Shown here piece by piece: positions 37,751 to 45,504 of a DNA stretch of 45,504 bases. The position numbers and the translations under genes are program-made. Where the stretch lies: positions 1-45,504 of the forward strand of contig JAQWFD010000032.1 of assembly GCA_028704555.1 (NCBI GenBank). Reading direction: 5' to 3'. This DNA is from Desulfobacterales bacterium. GTDB taxonomy: Bacteria > Desulfobacterota > Desulfobacteria > Desulfobacterales > JAQWFD01. Below the pieces are notes generated by a model, which searched no databases, was not told the DNA's origin, and was given only the letters and a program-made list of their open reading frames with translations. The first letter of the stretch is position 1, and each line of letters opens with the position of its first letter.

Positions 37751-38305
37751 GGGTAATGTATCCTCTTCAGGGACCAGAATCGGGTAGACATGTTTTTGAT
37801 AAGATAATGCGTTTGACAGTATGTATGGTCCATGTGTTTTAAGGCTTGTTTTTTTGGCCTGACGCGGGCAAAACCGCAGATATTTTTTTTTTGATACTTT
37901 GTCAGGATTGACTTGCAAGCAATTCATATGTCATATTTAATATTGCTTTTAAAGCGATTGTTTAATTAAGTATGTACAAAGAATTTATGGCTATATTGTA
38001 TTACGGTTTAAATAGTTATGTGTAAAGATGAAACGCTGCCCCGCTACAATCAAACCGGTAAAAAAAAGTATCCGGCGGATGACGAATTGTTTTTCAGCCG
38101 GCAGCAACACCCCGTCTTGGTTACTGAAATAATATTTAACGATTAATTGTAGGAATAATAGCCTTTTTGGTTTGATAAGGAAAGAAAATTTTACGGGCAG
38201 TAAGGGTCTCGGCAATATGATTGAAAACTCAGGTTTTTTAACAGGGGGATAAATAAATCGGGATTAATGTAACCCGTGCGTTAAAAAGAGCCGGAAGGAG
38301 GAAGT
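37751..38305. other. Intergenic region between lpxC and yifB
   Basis: AT-rich spacer between divergent genes, expected to hold both promoters. A possible structured segment uses GCTGCC (38034-38039) and GGCAGC (38099-38104) as outer arms with an inner CCGGC/GCCGG stem. No gene of convincing quality lies on either strand; the 74-codon minus frame at 37991-38215 has no ribosome site or recognisable similarity. Confidence 0.4.
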
Positions 38306-39847
38306 GTGCTGGCCAAAGTATTAAGCAGTGCGGTGATCGGAATTGATGCGTATCTGGTGGAAGTTGAAATCGATATCGCATGCGGTCTGCCATCGTTTAC
38401 AACGGTTGGACTTCCGGAAACATCCGTCAAGGAAAGCAAGGAACGGGTTAAATCCGCGATACACAATTCCGGGTATAACTTTCCGGATGACAGAATTACG
38501 CTAAATCTGGCCCCGGCCGACATTAAAAAGGAAGGCACGGGCTTTGATCTGCCCATTGCGCTGGGAATACTGGCGGCTACCGGGATTATTCCGGAAAACA
38601 CCCTGTCAGCATATCTGATTCTGGGTGAGCTTTCTCTGGACGGGCGTATCAAGTCCGTCAGGGGTGTGCTGCCGATGGCCCTGACGGCAAAACAGGCGGG
38701 ATATTCGGGGATTGTCGTGCCCAGCGATAATCGTCAGGAAGCATCCGTGGTCAGTGGGATTAAAGTCCTGGCGGCAAATCATCTTTCAGAGGTCGTTGAA
38801 TATTTCCGTTTCGGGACGGCTATTATCCCTGAAGAAATCGATTCGAACGGGATTCTGGACGGACCGGACCGAATAGAGGAAAATTTTTCTGACGTGCTGG
38901 GCCAGGAACATGCCAAACGGGCACTGGAAATTGCCGCTGCCGGAGGGCATAATCTACTGATGACCGGGCCTCCGGGTTCGGGGAAAACCATGCTGGCCAG
39001 GCGGCTTCGAGGAATTCTGCCGCCGTTGACATTTGACGAGGCCATCGAAACCACCAAAATTCTGAGCGTGGTCGGCCTGCTTGAAAAAGATCAGGCGTTG
39101 GTCACGCAACGGCCGTTCCGGGCACCGCATCATACCATATCCGATGCCGGCCTGATTGGTGGCGGCCATGTCCCCAGGCCCGGGGAGGTGAGTCTGGCGC
39201 ATAACGGGGTGCTGTTTTTAGATGAGCTTCCCGAGTTTAAGAAGCATGTGCTGGAGGTACTCCGCCAGCCGCTTGAAGATAAGCAGGTTACCATTTCACG
39301 CGCATCGTTCACCATTACGTATCCGTCTTCATTCATGCTGGTCGCCGCGATGAATCCATGCGCGTGCGGATACTATTCAGATCCGAAACATGAATGCACC
39401 TGCAGTCTGCATCAAATTCAGAAATACCGCTCCAGGGTATCGGGTCCGCTGCTGGATCGCATCGATATGTATGTGGATGTGCCGGCCGTTCCCTATCGGG
39501 ATCTGAAGAAAAAAATCGCATCCGAATCTTCGGAAACCGTTCGGGAACGGGTGGCCGCGGCCCGGAAGATCCAGTCGGACCGCTTTGCCGGCGCCCCTAT
39601 TTACTGCAATGCCCAGATGGGCACCCGGCATATCAATGCCTTCTGCCGGATTGATAAAACCGCTTCAAACCTGCTGGAAGTCGCCATGGAAAAACTGTCG
39701 CTGTCAGCCCGTGCCTATAACCGCGTGCTTAAACTGGCCCGGACGATCGCGGACCTGGAAAACCGGCCGGAAATATTAATGGAACATGTTTCCGAGGCGA
39801 TTCAGTACCGGAGCCTTGACCGGGGCAGGGGAGTGGGCGGAATTTGA
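38306..39847 (+). CDS. YifB/ComM-family Mg-chelatase-like AAA+ ATPase
   Basis: Protein of 513 residues starting at GTG 38306, with GGAGG five bases upstream. An N-terminal Lon-protease-like (ChlI) domain ('[20 protein letters not shown]', about 1-170) precedes the AAA+ core with Walker A GPPGSGKT (221-228), Walker B '[11 protein letters not shown]', an insertion with zinc-ligand-like cysteines '[18 protein letters not shown]', and a C-terminal Mg-chelatase helical domain. Family members (ComM) are helicases promoting branch migration during natural transformation. It is the last housekeeping gene before the accessory island. Confidence 0.93.
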   Translation: MLAKVLSSAVIGIDAYLVEVEIDIACGLPSFTTVGLPETSVKESKERVKSAIHNSGYNFPDDRITLNLAPADIKKEGTGFDLPIALGILAATGIIPENTLSAYLILGELSLDGRIKSVRGVLPMALTAKQAGYSGIVVPSDNRQEASVVSGIKVLAANHLSEVVEYFRFGTAIIPEEIDSNGILDGPDRIEENFSDVLGQEHAKRALEIAAAGGHNLLMTGPPGSGKTMLARRLRGILPPLTFDEAIETTKILSVVGLLEKDQALVTQRPFRAPHHTISDAGLIGGGHVPRPGEVSLAHNGVLFLDELPEFKKHVLEVLRQPLEDKQVTISRASFTITYPSSFMLVAAMNPCACGYYSDPKHECTCSLHQIQKYRSRVSGPLLDRIDMYVDVPAVPYRDLKKKIASESSETVRERVAAARKIQSDRFAGAPIYCNAQMGTRHINAFCRIDKTASNLLEVAMEKLSLSARAYNRVLKLARTIADLENRPEILMEHVSEAIQYRSLDRGRGVGGI

Positions 39848-40003
39848 AATTTTGGGGAATGTTGTTTCTGTTTCTGCGGTTCAGGTTAATACAGCCTTTT
39901 TGGGTGTGGTTAAGACAGGATGAAAGATATCTCACGCAAAGGCGCGAAGGCGCAAAAAAAGAAGATTCCCCGCCCGCTTTGCTTGAGGCGCAAGGAACGC
40001 GGA

Positions 40004-40014
40004 GGGGGGGGGGG
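40004..40014 (+). repeat. Eleven-G homopolymer tract
   Basis: An uninterrupted run of 11 G lies in the spacer between yifB and the defence operon. It is the longest homopolymer of this kind in the window. Such tracts are slippage-prone, but no reading frame spans it, so phase variation is not supported. Confidence 0.7.
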
Positions 40015-40321
40015 ATATTTCGTGACGTCCGAAATGGGAAGATTCGCCAGGAAAAAGAGAGTATGCAGTCGGCAGCATGGAGTAAACGGTGAATAAAGAA
40101 ACTTTTCTTGGTTTGTCGGGGAATTGGTTATCTGTTCGAAAAGGGAAAAATTGCCACAGAGCTCTCAGCGATCACAGAGGATGGGAAAGGATTTATTTTT
40201 GGAGAAGGTTCCTGATTGTGCGATAGGGGGCCACCGCGATTTTGTAGCTGGATTGTCATTCGAGGCCATGGATAAAACGCAATCCGTTATGCAAAACAAT
40301 TATGGAGTTAAACGAAATTGA

Positions 40322-40430
40322 TTTCAACAGGAACCCCGACAGGGGTTGAGTCGTATAGCCGGTGGTTTTAACCGCCGGTTGAATTAACCATACGGGCATG
40401 AGTCCTGAAAGGACGACGTTAGGACACGTT
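40322..40430. repeat. Three-hairpin intergenic element
   Basis: Three short stems lie in about 85 bases: AACCCC/GGGGTT (40332-40347, loop GACA), CCGGTGGTT/AACCGCCGG (40359-40378, one wobble) and GTCCT/AGGAC (40402-40414, loop GAA). The final motif recurs partly as AGGAC ACGTT just downstream. The compact multi-hairpin layout resembles short repeated palindromic elements found between genes, but copies elsewhere cannot be checked here. Confidence 0.5.
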
Positions 40431-40537
40431 ACAATCATGGAAAGCACGTTAAGCAATCTGGTGTGCTCTTTGGTAAAATAGCATAATTTACCTGTTTTTT
40501 TTGTGTTTTATCATGCATGGTGGTTCGTATCGGATGT

Positions 40538-41407
40538 TCACGCTATCAACCTCAACAACTGCGGATCGTTACGAAAGATCAGACACCATTTAGCAACGGC
40601 TGACAGTTCTGCTCTGCTGCGGGTCATCGCTCGAATGGTTTTGAGATGATATCGCACTTTCTCTTTTGCAGCCGGGTTATTGCCTCCGCTACAACGTAAT
40701 TTTGCTGTGAGATATTGCTCGATCTCGCGGGAAACAGTTTGCCAGATGTTCTTGCGTTCTTCAGTTAAAGGCTCATGCTCGTTGAGCTTCAAGCGCTTGA
40801 TCGTTTCATCCACCCGTTGTGCCTCCCATTCGGAGTCGCGTGGGGCGGGTATGGCGTTGCCTTCTTCGTCAAATGCAATCAAATTGACGTCATACAGGTC
40901 GGTAGGATCGAGCAAGTAGGGAGATTCAGACTCTTCGCACTGATTATCGAATACCGAGCAGTTGGTCCCTGCTTTCAGGGGAAACCAGCCGCCTTTCTTA
41001 CGGTTGCCGACATTGCCGCAGAGCCGGAAGTTTGTGGAATCGAACGTCAGCCACCAATAGCCATCGCGCACGGTGCCGTCCAATTCTCTGGCTTCTTTTT
41101 TCGGACGGAAATGTTCCACATCGTAATGGGAGTAGAGTTCACGCACTTCGGAAAACCAGCACTTGCCTAAGGAAAGCACCTGCAACCAGAGCTTCAGCTT
41201 GCCCCAATGGCCGGCGTGATCGTCGATAATTTGGTTGCGCTCTGCCATTTTTCCCTGTTGATGCAGCGACTGCAACTGTTCGGCATAGTCTTGGGATGTC
41301 TGCAGCCATTGATTCCAGCGTTCCTGGGTCCAAGGCTTCCAGCTGGGGAAATCGGGGTGTGCCGGGGTATTAGCGGGCGTTTTGCCTTCAAAATCAATAA
41401 AGATCAT
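40538..41407 (-). CDS. HNH nuclease, TIGR02646/PtuB (Septu) type
   Basis: Protein of 289 residues. The HNH core runs from 'GKCWFSEV' (C83) through 'DVEHFRPKK' (H99) to 'WWLTFDSTNFRLCGNVGNRK' (N126, C130, N135). The 'EHFRPK' box and the tryptophan pair identify the TIGR02646 family that pairs with AAA ATPases in Septu and retron-type defence. Typical members carry two CxxC zinc pairs, but here each has lost its second cysteine (CWFS and CGNV). The gene starts inside the stop of the ATPase gene (ATGA), so it is translationally coupled and is the last gene of the operon. Confidence 0.82.
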   Translation of the reverse strand: MIFIDFEGKTPANTPAHPDFPSWKPWTQERWNQWLQTSQDYAEQLQSLHQQGKMAERNQIIDDHAGHWGKLKLWLQVLSLGKCWFSEVRELYSHYDVEHFRPKKEARELDGTVRDGYWWLTFDSTNFRLCGNVGNRKKGGWFPLKAGTNCSVFDNQCEESESPYLLDPTDLYDVNLIAFDEEGNAIPAPRDSEWEAQRVDETIKRLKLNEHEPLTEERKNIWQTVSREIEQYLTAKLRCSGGNNPAAKEKVRYHLKTIRAMTRSRAELSAVAKWCLIFRNDPQLLRLIA

Positions 41408-43008
41408 TCGGCCTTTTCCTCCCGCAAAATTTCATCGATGATGACATCGGCGATGGCATCCTGCTCTTGTTGTTCCTCCGGCGTCAGAATCTCCTTGTGA
41501 AATTTGGTGTGTTGCGCCATCTTGCTCACAAATTTGGCATAATAGGGGTCCTTAAAATCTTTGGCAAAACCCAGATCGGAGAGTTCGTCGCTCAGGTGCT
41601 TGAGCTCTTCATCCTCTGCTTTGGTACAGCGATCACCGATGGCGAACAGGTAGTTGCGGCGATCCAGGCGGCGCAGGGTTTCCGAGTCCACGGTGGAGCG
41701 CAGGCCGAACAGCTCACTCTTGAGCAGGCCTGTGACCCCCATGCCTTGCGGATGTTGGTCCGGCATGTCAACAATCAATCTGCCGTTTTCTTTGTGAAAA
41801 ATACGCACTTGTTCACGGCGCAGGCTACCCACCATCATGGGGTCGTGGGTGGTGATGATGATTTGCGAATCGCCCGTCAGGGTTTTGTCTTCATTCTGTT
41901 TAAGGACGTTTTGAATCTTGTCAAAGTAGTGCAGTTTCCAGATGGGGTTCAAGTGGGTATCGGGCTCGTCCAGCAGGAACAGACAGTGATCCTGACTGGT
42001 GATGCGCATCAACCCCAGCACGGTCAGCAGTTGCAGCTCGCCCTCGGAGAGTTGGTCAAAGCTGATATTGCCCTGGCTGTCTTTGTGTTTGACGCTGATG
42101 CGTACCTCGTCGATGAGATCTCCGATGTAAGCGCCTTCGGCATAGCGGAAAAAGATTTCCGGCGGGCCGACCAGTTCGCCGAGCTTTTCCAGCGCCTGCT
42201 TGTCGGGCAGAAACAGATACAGCTGCGCTTGCTTTTCACTGCGGCCCCGGAAATCCAGCTGTTTTGATTTGACTTCGTCTATTGGCGCGACGGCCAGTTG
42301 CCATAACTTGTCCAGAAACCCGATTACCACCGTGCCCCGGGCATACCAGAAGCGATTGTCGCCATTGAGCAGGTCGTCTTCATTCAGGGTGCGTTTCAGG
42401 TGATAGGGTTGTTTCAATACGAACAAGACCGAATCCAGCTCGAGAATGTTCAGGTCTTTCAGCAGGCTTGTGAACACCGGATCCCGGGACAACAAACAGG
42501 CCAGCAATACCAGCCGGCTGTGGCCGCCCCGGCAATAGAACAGGCGGCGGATCAGTTCGTCCTGATCATTGCGCAGCAGTTGGGTGAATCGTTTCTGGTG
42601 GGCCTGAAACAGTTGCTCGATGCGTTCGTTCTTGCCGGAGTAATAGGCGAAAACGTGGGACGGCAGGTACTCCCGGGCATGCTCGGCCAAAGCAACCGCA
42701 GAGCTGCGCTCAGCGTCGATGACCACCTTGGGTTTCTTTCCGGATGCGGCTACCAAGTTTATGCTATGGCCGCGCAGGGAGTAATCCATCTCATAGTCCA
42801 GGCTGGCGGCATTGTTCAAATCCAGATCCCGGAAGATGGTGATGATCGCTTCCAGCAGGTTGGACTTACCCGAACCATTCTGGCCGATAACGGCGTGGGA
42901 GTTAAAATTGCGCCTGCCCCCATCAGGATCTTCTGTCGATGGCGTGAACGAAATTTCAAAATCCTTCAGATTGCGAAAATCCCTGATCTTCAACCGTTGA
43001 ATATGCAT
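41404..43008 (-). CDS. SMC/ABC-like AAA ATPase, PtuA-like, restriction-associated
   Basis: Protein of 534 residues. I start at ATG 43008, two bases past the stop of the 58-aa gene; a TTG at 43014 overlaps that stop and is less likely. Walker A GQNGSGKS (42-49), ABC-type signature 'LSEGE' (320-324), Walker B 'CLFLLDEPDTHLNP' (about 342-355) and 'IITTHDP' H-loop (about 384-390) define an ATPase of the OLD/RecF/SMC group without an obvious TOPRIM nuclease domain. It resembles the 'restriction system-associated AAA ATPase' family and PtuA of Septu. With the adjacent HNH protein it probably forms an ATPase-nuclease anti-phage complex. Confidence 0.85.
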   Translation of the reverse strand: MHIQRLKIRDFRNLKDFEISFTPSTEDPDGGRRNFNSHAVIGQNGSGKSNLLEAIITIFRDLDLNNAASLDYEMDYSLRGHSINLVAASGKKPKVVIDAERSSAVALAEHAREYLPSHVFAYYSGKNERIEQLFQAHQKRFTQLLRNDQDELIRRLFYCRGGHSRLVLLACLLSRDPVFTSLLKDLNILELDSVLFVLKQPYHLKRTLNEDDLLNGDNRFWYARGTVVIGFLDKLWQLAVAPIDEVKSKQLDFRGRSEKQAQLYLFLPDKQALEKLGELVGPPEIFFRYAEGAYIGDLIDEVRISVKHKDSQGNISFDQLSEGELQLLTVLGLMRITSQDHCLFLLDEPDTHLNPIWKLHYFDKIQNVLKQNEDKTLTGDSQIIITTHDPMMVGSLRREQVRIFHKENGRLIVDMPDQHPQGMGVTGLLKSELFGLRSTVDSETLRRLDRRNYLFAIGDRCTKAEDEELKHLSDELSDLGFAKDFKDPYYAKFVSKMAQHTKFHKEILTPEEQQEQDAIADVIIDEILREEKAE

Positions 43009-43010
43009 GG

Positions 43011-43187
43011 TCAATCCTTGGAAAGTGGCGCATCGGCACCTTGTTGTACGGGCTTTTTACCATCCCAGATTACCGAATAGTGGCCAAGTTTACGCTTTTT
43101 CTCAAGGGTTTCTGCCACCGTTTTTTTGAGTGTTTCTAATATCTCTTTGTTTTTTTCCGAAGGGGTTGTTTTATGGGTGGAAATCAT
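43011..43187 (-). CDS. 58-residue protein of unknown function in the defence operon
   Basis: Short gene (58 codons) whose ATG (43187-43185) overlaps the kinase stop in an ATGA junction and whose TGA (43013-43011) ends two bases before the ATPase ATG. The first half is a charged helix ([20 protein letters not shown] and on to about residue 33, rich in K and E); the second half contains '[16 protein letters not shown]'. No family was recognised. Its position, tight coupling and coding-like composition argue that it is expressed. It could be an antitoxin for the kinase or an adaptor for the ATPase; both are inference. Confidence 0.7.
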   Translation of the reverse strand: MISTHKTTPSEKNKEILETLKKTVAETLEKKRKLGHYSVIWDGKKPVQQGADAPLSKD

Positions 43188-43756
43188 AATCCTGACTCCT
43201 TTGATAACAGCGTAAAATATTCGTCATGAAGAATGTTCCGGATTTCTCCCTGTTGCTCGAAAACCAGCACCGGGTCGTCGCTATCATTCATAAAGCAGAC
43301 GCAGCGGTCCGCCGCACTGCTGAAATCGGATAATAAATTGCAGAGACTGCGCGGAAAGCGGCGTTCAATATCCTTTATCGGAATGTCATGACCCCCATGG
43401 GCAACACGCTCGGCAACGCGCAGTTTGGACATTTCAATACTGGGCAGTGCCAGATAAATGAGTTCGACCTGCCAGCCGGCCTTTTTCAGGCGGTTGATGA
43501 GTTTTAAATGCCCCCGGCCCGAAAGGGTGGTTTCAAAGGCAAAGTCCACACCCCCGGCAATGCTCGCTTCAATTTCTTTCAAAAAAATTCGGCTTGCCGC
43601 CACAAGCTCACGCGCCGGTGCCAAGGGCGAAAGACCGGAGGCGATCAAATCCGCGTTGAGAAAATGGGTGCAACCGGCCACCTTGGGCAGATAATCCAGG
43701 GCAAAGGTGGTTTTGCCCGAGCCGTTGGGACCGGCGATGATCCAACAGGTGGGCAT
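43184..43756 (-). CDS. Zeta-toxin-like P-loop kinase
   Basis: Protein of 190 residues with Walker [11 protein letters not shown] (8-17), '[13 protein letters not shown]' (N34, D36) and '[12 protein letters not shown]' motifs, followed by '[14 protein letters not shown]', the arginine-rich nucleotide-sensing segment. This set matches the zeta toxin/COG4185 kinase family, which phosphorylates UDP-N-acetylglucosamine or other nucleotide-linked substrates. The start overlaps the HsdS stop by one base (TGATG), and its stop overlaps the 58-aa gene (ATGA). There is no epsilon-type antitoxin recognisable nearby; the 58-aa gene is the only candidate. Confidence 0.85.
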   Translation of the reverse strand: MPTCWIIAGPNGSGKTTFALDYLPKVAGCTHFLNADLIASGLSPLAPARELVAASRIFLKEIEASIAGGVDFAFETTLSGRGHLKLINRLKKAGWQVELIYLALPSIEMSKLRVAERVAHGGHDIPIKDIERRFPRSLCNLLSDFSSAADRCVCFMNDSDDPVLVFEQQGEIRNILHDEYFTLLSKESGL

Positions 43757-45339
43757 CAGGGCACCCCCGCGTTTTCCAGCGCAACCGCCTTTTCAATGAC
43801 CCGCGCTTTTTGGGGTTCCACGATCCATCCGCGTGCCATTTCGGTTTTCAGTTGCTGGTAGAATCCGTCGATCGTAAGTCCCGAATAGTTCCACAACGCT
43901 TTTGCCGAGAGTTCACCGCGGTGTCCGGCCAGGATGGCGCAAAGCGGTGCATGGTACTGGTTGTTGGGACTTGCCGCCAGTTTCAGCTTGGTTACCAGTT
44001 CGGTTTCAGGGGCTTTCATGGTCTCTTTGTCCTTGATGTGGGTGCCGGTGATTGCGGCGATGGCGGATTGAGCAAAAAATCCAGAAACGGTTTGTGCTTT
44101 TAGCAATTGGTTATGCAGTGTTCGGGATATTTCTATCATAAGTTTAAGGCGTTTTAAAATTTCATTTTGTTCCGAGAGAGGCGGAACCGGAAAATAAAAA
44201 TTTCTAAGTTGGGTCATATTAATTGAGGATAGATTCGTTGTTTGCTTTGAAGCACCTGCAAAGTAGTCTCTGCCGACATCTGAGTTAAAGACTAACTCAA
44301 CCCATTCATTCAGAATCAATTCTGAGGGCACGCGAGCCTTAAAAATATGGTTTTGATGTAAGCAATGTCCAATCTGTTCATGCCAGATGGCCGTACGACC
44401 CACTTTATCCCAATCACCACCTTCGGTTATCAGTAGGTCTCCTTCCATAAGCTGGTACTTTTCATATTCATCCATTGGTACTTCAATTTCTTTCATTCCA
44501 GAAAGATCAAAGTAACCCCTTTGTACATTTGCAACCCGAAGATATGGGTAAAAAGCTGTCTTCCGATTTTTTAAATTTCTGCCCTTAGTGATTCCTCCAA
44601 TTACAATGGCAACTTCATCAAACGCAACAACCGCCCAGTGTCTGGGATAGATATGATTTTCGATTTTAGCTTTGCCAACGACCTTTTGTTTCCTCAGCCA
44701 CTTTTTTTTCATGTACTCTTTTCGTACCTTGTTCGTTGTTGTGATAATAGATTCAAGTTGTACATTATCCTGTGAGGATTTAGAAAAAAAACCTCGAACC
44801 GCAAGTTTCGCGAGCAAGCTTTGCAAGGCATCGACACTATCCGGCCCATCCAACAGCAACGGCAAATGATCCTGAACCCGCAACCAAGCGGTTTTGAGTT
44901 CGTGGGAGCTTTGGGCGTTGGCGAGTGCGTCCAGCGCGGTGGTGCGGGTGAGGGCTTGCAGCTTGCGGCGTTTTTGCTGCTGGGCTTCCAGTTTGTCGCA
45001 CAGTGCCATCAGCTCATCGACTTTGGCTACGATGCGTTTTTGTTCTGCAAATGGAGGAAAAGGAAGAACAATTGGATGAATATCCCCTTTGTTAAAACCA
45101 GCCTGTGCTGATCTACTCGCCGAATAGAGATGTCTTTGGAAAACATTTGATTCAAGCGTCAAAAATAAGAATTTAGGGCAGATAATTTTAGGTGAGTGTA
45201 TAACTTTTGCTAAAGCAACATTATATGCACCATCGAATGCCCAAAAAAGCTTTCCTACTGATGCGCCATATCGTCCAAGTAGAATATCCCCTTTGGTGCA
45301 AAACTTTGATGCCAGGTCTTTTGGAATATACACAGGCAC
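43756..45339 (-). CDS. hsdS: Type I restriction specificity subunit HsdS, 5' part frameshifted, with C-terminal extra domain
   Basis: The open frame of 527 residues contains part of the first target recognition domain, a conserved coiled-coil spacer (about 96-142, '[20 protein letters not shown]'), the second recognition domain (about 232-388) and its coiled coil (about 389-430), as in HsdS. The GTG at 45339 is inside recognition domain 1; the same frame is open to TAA 45421-45423 (PDFSSSSKNWIIEYIQLIQI). A second frame 'ENLGELSALAFSQ' from the window edge would join if one T were removed from the T5 at 45411-45415. Residues 441-527 form an extra winged-helix-like module with an internal ATG at 44019. 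hsdM and hsdR should lie beyond the window. Confidence 0.8.
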   Translation of the reverse strand: MPVYIPKDLASKFCTKGDILLGRYGASVGKLFWAFDGAYNVALAKVIHSPKIICPKFLFLTLESNVFQRHLYSASRSAQAGFNKGDIHPIVLPFPPFAEQKRIVAKVDELMALCDKLEAQQQKRRKLQALTRTTALDALANAQSSHELKTAWLRVQDHLPLLLDGPDSVDALQSLLAKLAVRGFFSKSSQDNVQLESIITTTNKVRKEYMKKKWLRKQKVVGKAKIENHIYPRHWAVVAFDEVAIVIGGITKGRNLKNRKTAFYPYLRVANVQRGYFDLSGMKEIEVPMDEYEKYQLMEGDLLITEGGDWDKVGRTAIWHEQIGHCLHQNHIFKARVPSELILNEWVELVFNSDVGRDYFAGASKQTTNLSSINMTQLRNFYFPVPPLSEQNEILKRLKLMIEISRTLHNQLLKAQTVSGFFAQSAIAAITGTHIKDKETMKAPETELVTKLKLAASPNNQYHAPLCAILAGHRGELSAKALWNYSGLTIDGFYQQLKTEMARGWIVEPQKARVIEKAVALENAGVP

Positions 45340-45504
45340 AGGATTTGGCCCTAAGTCGCGTATCTGAATTAATTGTATATACTCGATGATCCAGTTTTTC
45401 GAGCTTGACGAAAAATCCGGTTATCGTTAAGCTGCTGCTCGGTACCTGAGAGAAGGCGAGGGCTGAAAGTTCCCCCAGATTCTCGCGTTCATATGTTTGC
45501 CAGA

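Larger units (their letters stand above)
39848..40537. other. Repeat-rich non-coding boundary of the defence island
   Basis: 690 bp without a credible gene. It contains 'CACGCAAAGGCGCGAAGGCG' at about 39933-39952, a sequence type recurrent between genes in sulfate reducers, an 11-G tract (40004-40014), a 'CCACAGAG...CACAGAGGA' segment (about 40153-40180) also seen as dispersed intergenic repeats, and a three-hairpin element (40322-40430). Two short open frames (39844-40092 and 40124-40321, +) lack ribosome sites and family features. Confidence 0.5.

Noticed and set aside
37751..37927. N-terminal extension of LpxC from the upstream ATG
   Set aside because: The 59 extra residues do not resemble any LpxC N terminus, and ATG 37750 gives the family length.
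39935..39960. CACGCAAAGG segment as a possible c-di-GMP (GEMM) riboswitch
   Set aside because: Only part of the ACGCAAAGCC core is present and neither the tetraloop stem nor a downstream target gene is found.
41467..42267. 266-codon plus-strand frame opposite the AAA ATPase
   Set aside because: It is antisense to Walker B and signature motifs of the ATPase and its peptide has no family features; a GC-skewed shadow.

Overview
The window reads as chromosomal DNA from a Gram-negative, moderate-GC member of the Desulfobacterota (formerly Deltaproteobacteria), most likely a Desulfobacterales-type anaerobe. This is inferred from the mixture of FeoAB iron uptake, LpxC, an MlaEFD-type lipid transporter, a pilMNOPQ operon, two sigma-54 activator/kinase pairs (one NtrYX-like), and a LysR regulator resembling the selenium-metabolism-associated group of sulfate reducers. 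No rRNA, tRNA, CRISPR array or intact transposase was seen.

Layout. 1-5.3 kb (+): feoA-feoB, a PPP-type phosphatase, a metallo-beta-lactamase-fold hydrolase, a bacterial-SH3 periplasmic protein and a membrane-anchored TPR protein. 5.3-5.8 kb: non-coding, with strong hairpins and three related palindromes. 5.8-8.6 kb (-): histidine kinase and sigma-54 response regulator. 8.8-11.9 kb (-): mlaE, mlaF and an unusually long mlaD. 12.8-20.6 kb (+): pilM-N-O-P-Q followed by a large Ig-like lipoprotein. 20.9-26.4 kb (-): serS, thrC, a LysM-like secreted protein and a PilF/Tgl-like TPR lipoprotein. 26.4-27.4 kb (+): a structured non-coding region (6S RNA candidate) in front of 5-formyl-THF cyclo-ligase. 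27.5-28.5 kb (-): a K+ channel with TrkA/RCK domains. 29.1-30.3 kb (+): pcm and a DedA-like membrane protein. 30.4-37.8 kb (-): lpxC, DUF4390 protein, ntrY, ntrX, rsmD, coaD and a LysR regulator. 38.3-39.8 kb (+): a YifB/ComM-type AAA+ protein.

The last 5 kb (40.5-45.5 kb, -) is accessory and is the most interesting part. It is a tightly overlapping operon made of a type I restriction specificity subunit (frameshifted near the window edge), a zeta-toxin-like kinase, a 58-aa unknown protein, an SMC/ABC-type AAA ATPase and an HNH nuclease of the TIGR02646/PtuB type. The last two form a Septu-like pair embedded in a type I restriction locus. It is separated from yifB by about 690 bp of repeat-rich non-coding DNA with an 11-G tract and a three-hairpin element.

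Functionally, the housekeeping part is centred on the cell envelope: lipid A commitment (LpxC), phospholipid trafficking (Mla), type IV pilus alignment and secretin complex (PilM-Q with its TPR pilotin), and NtrYX signalling. The right end is a candidate composite anti-phage island.
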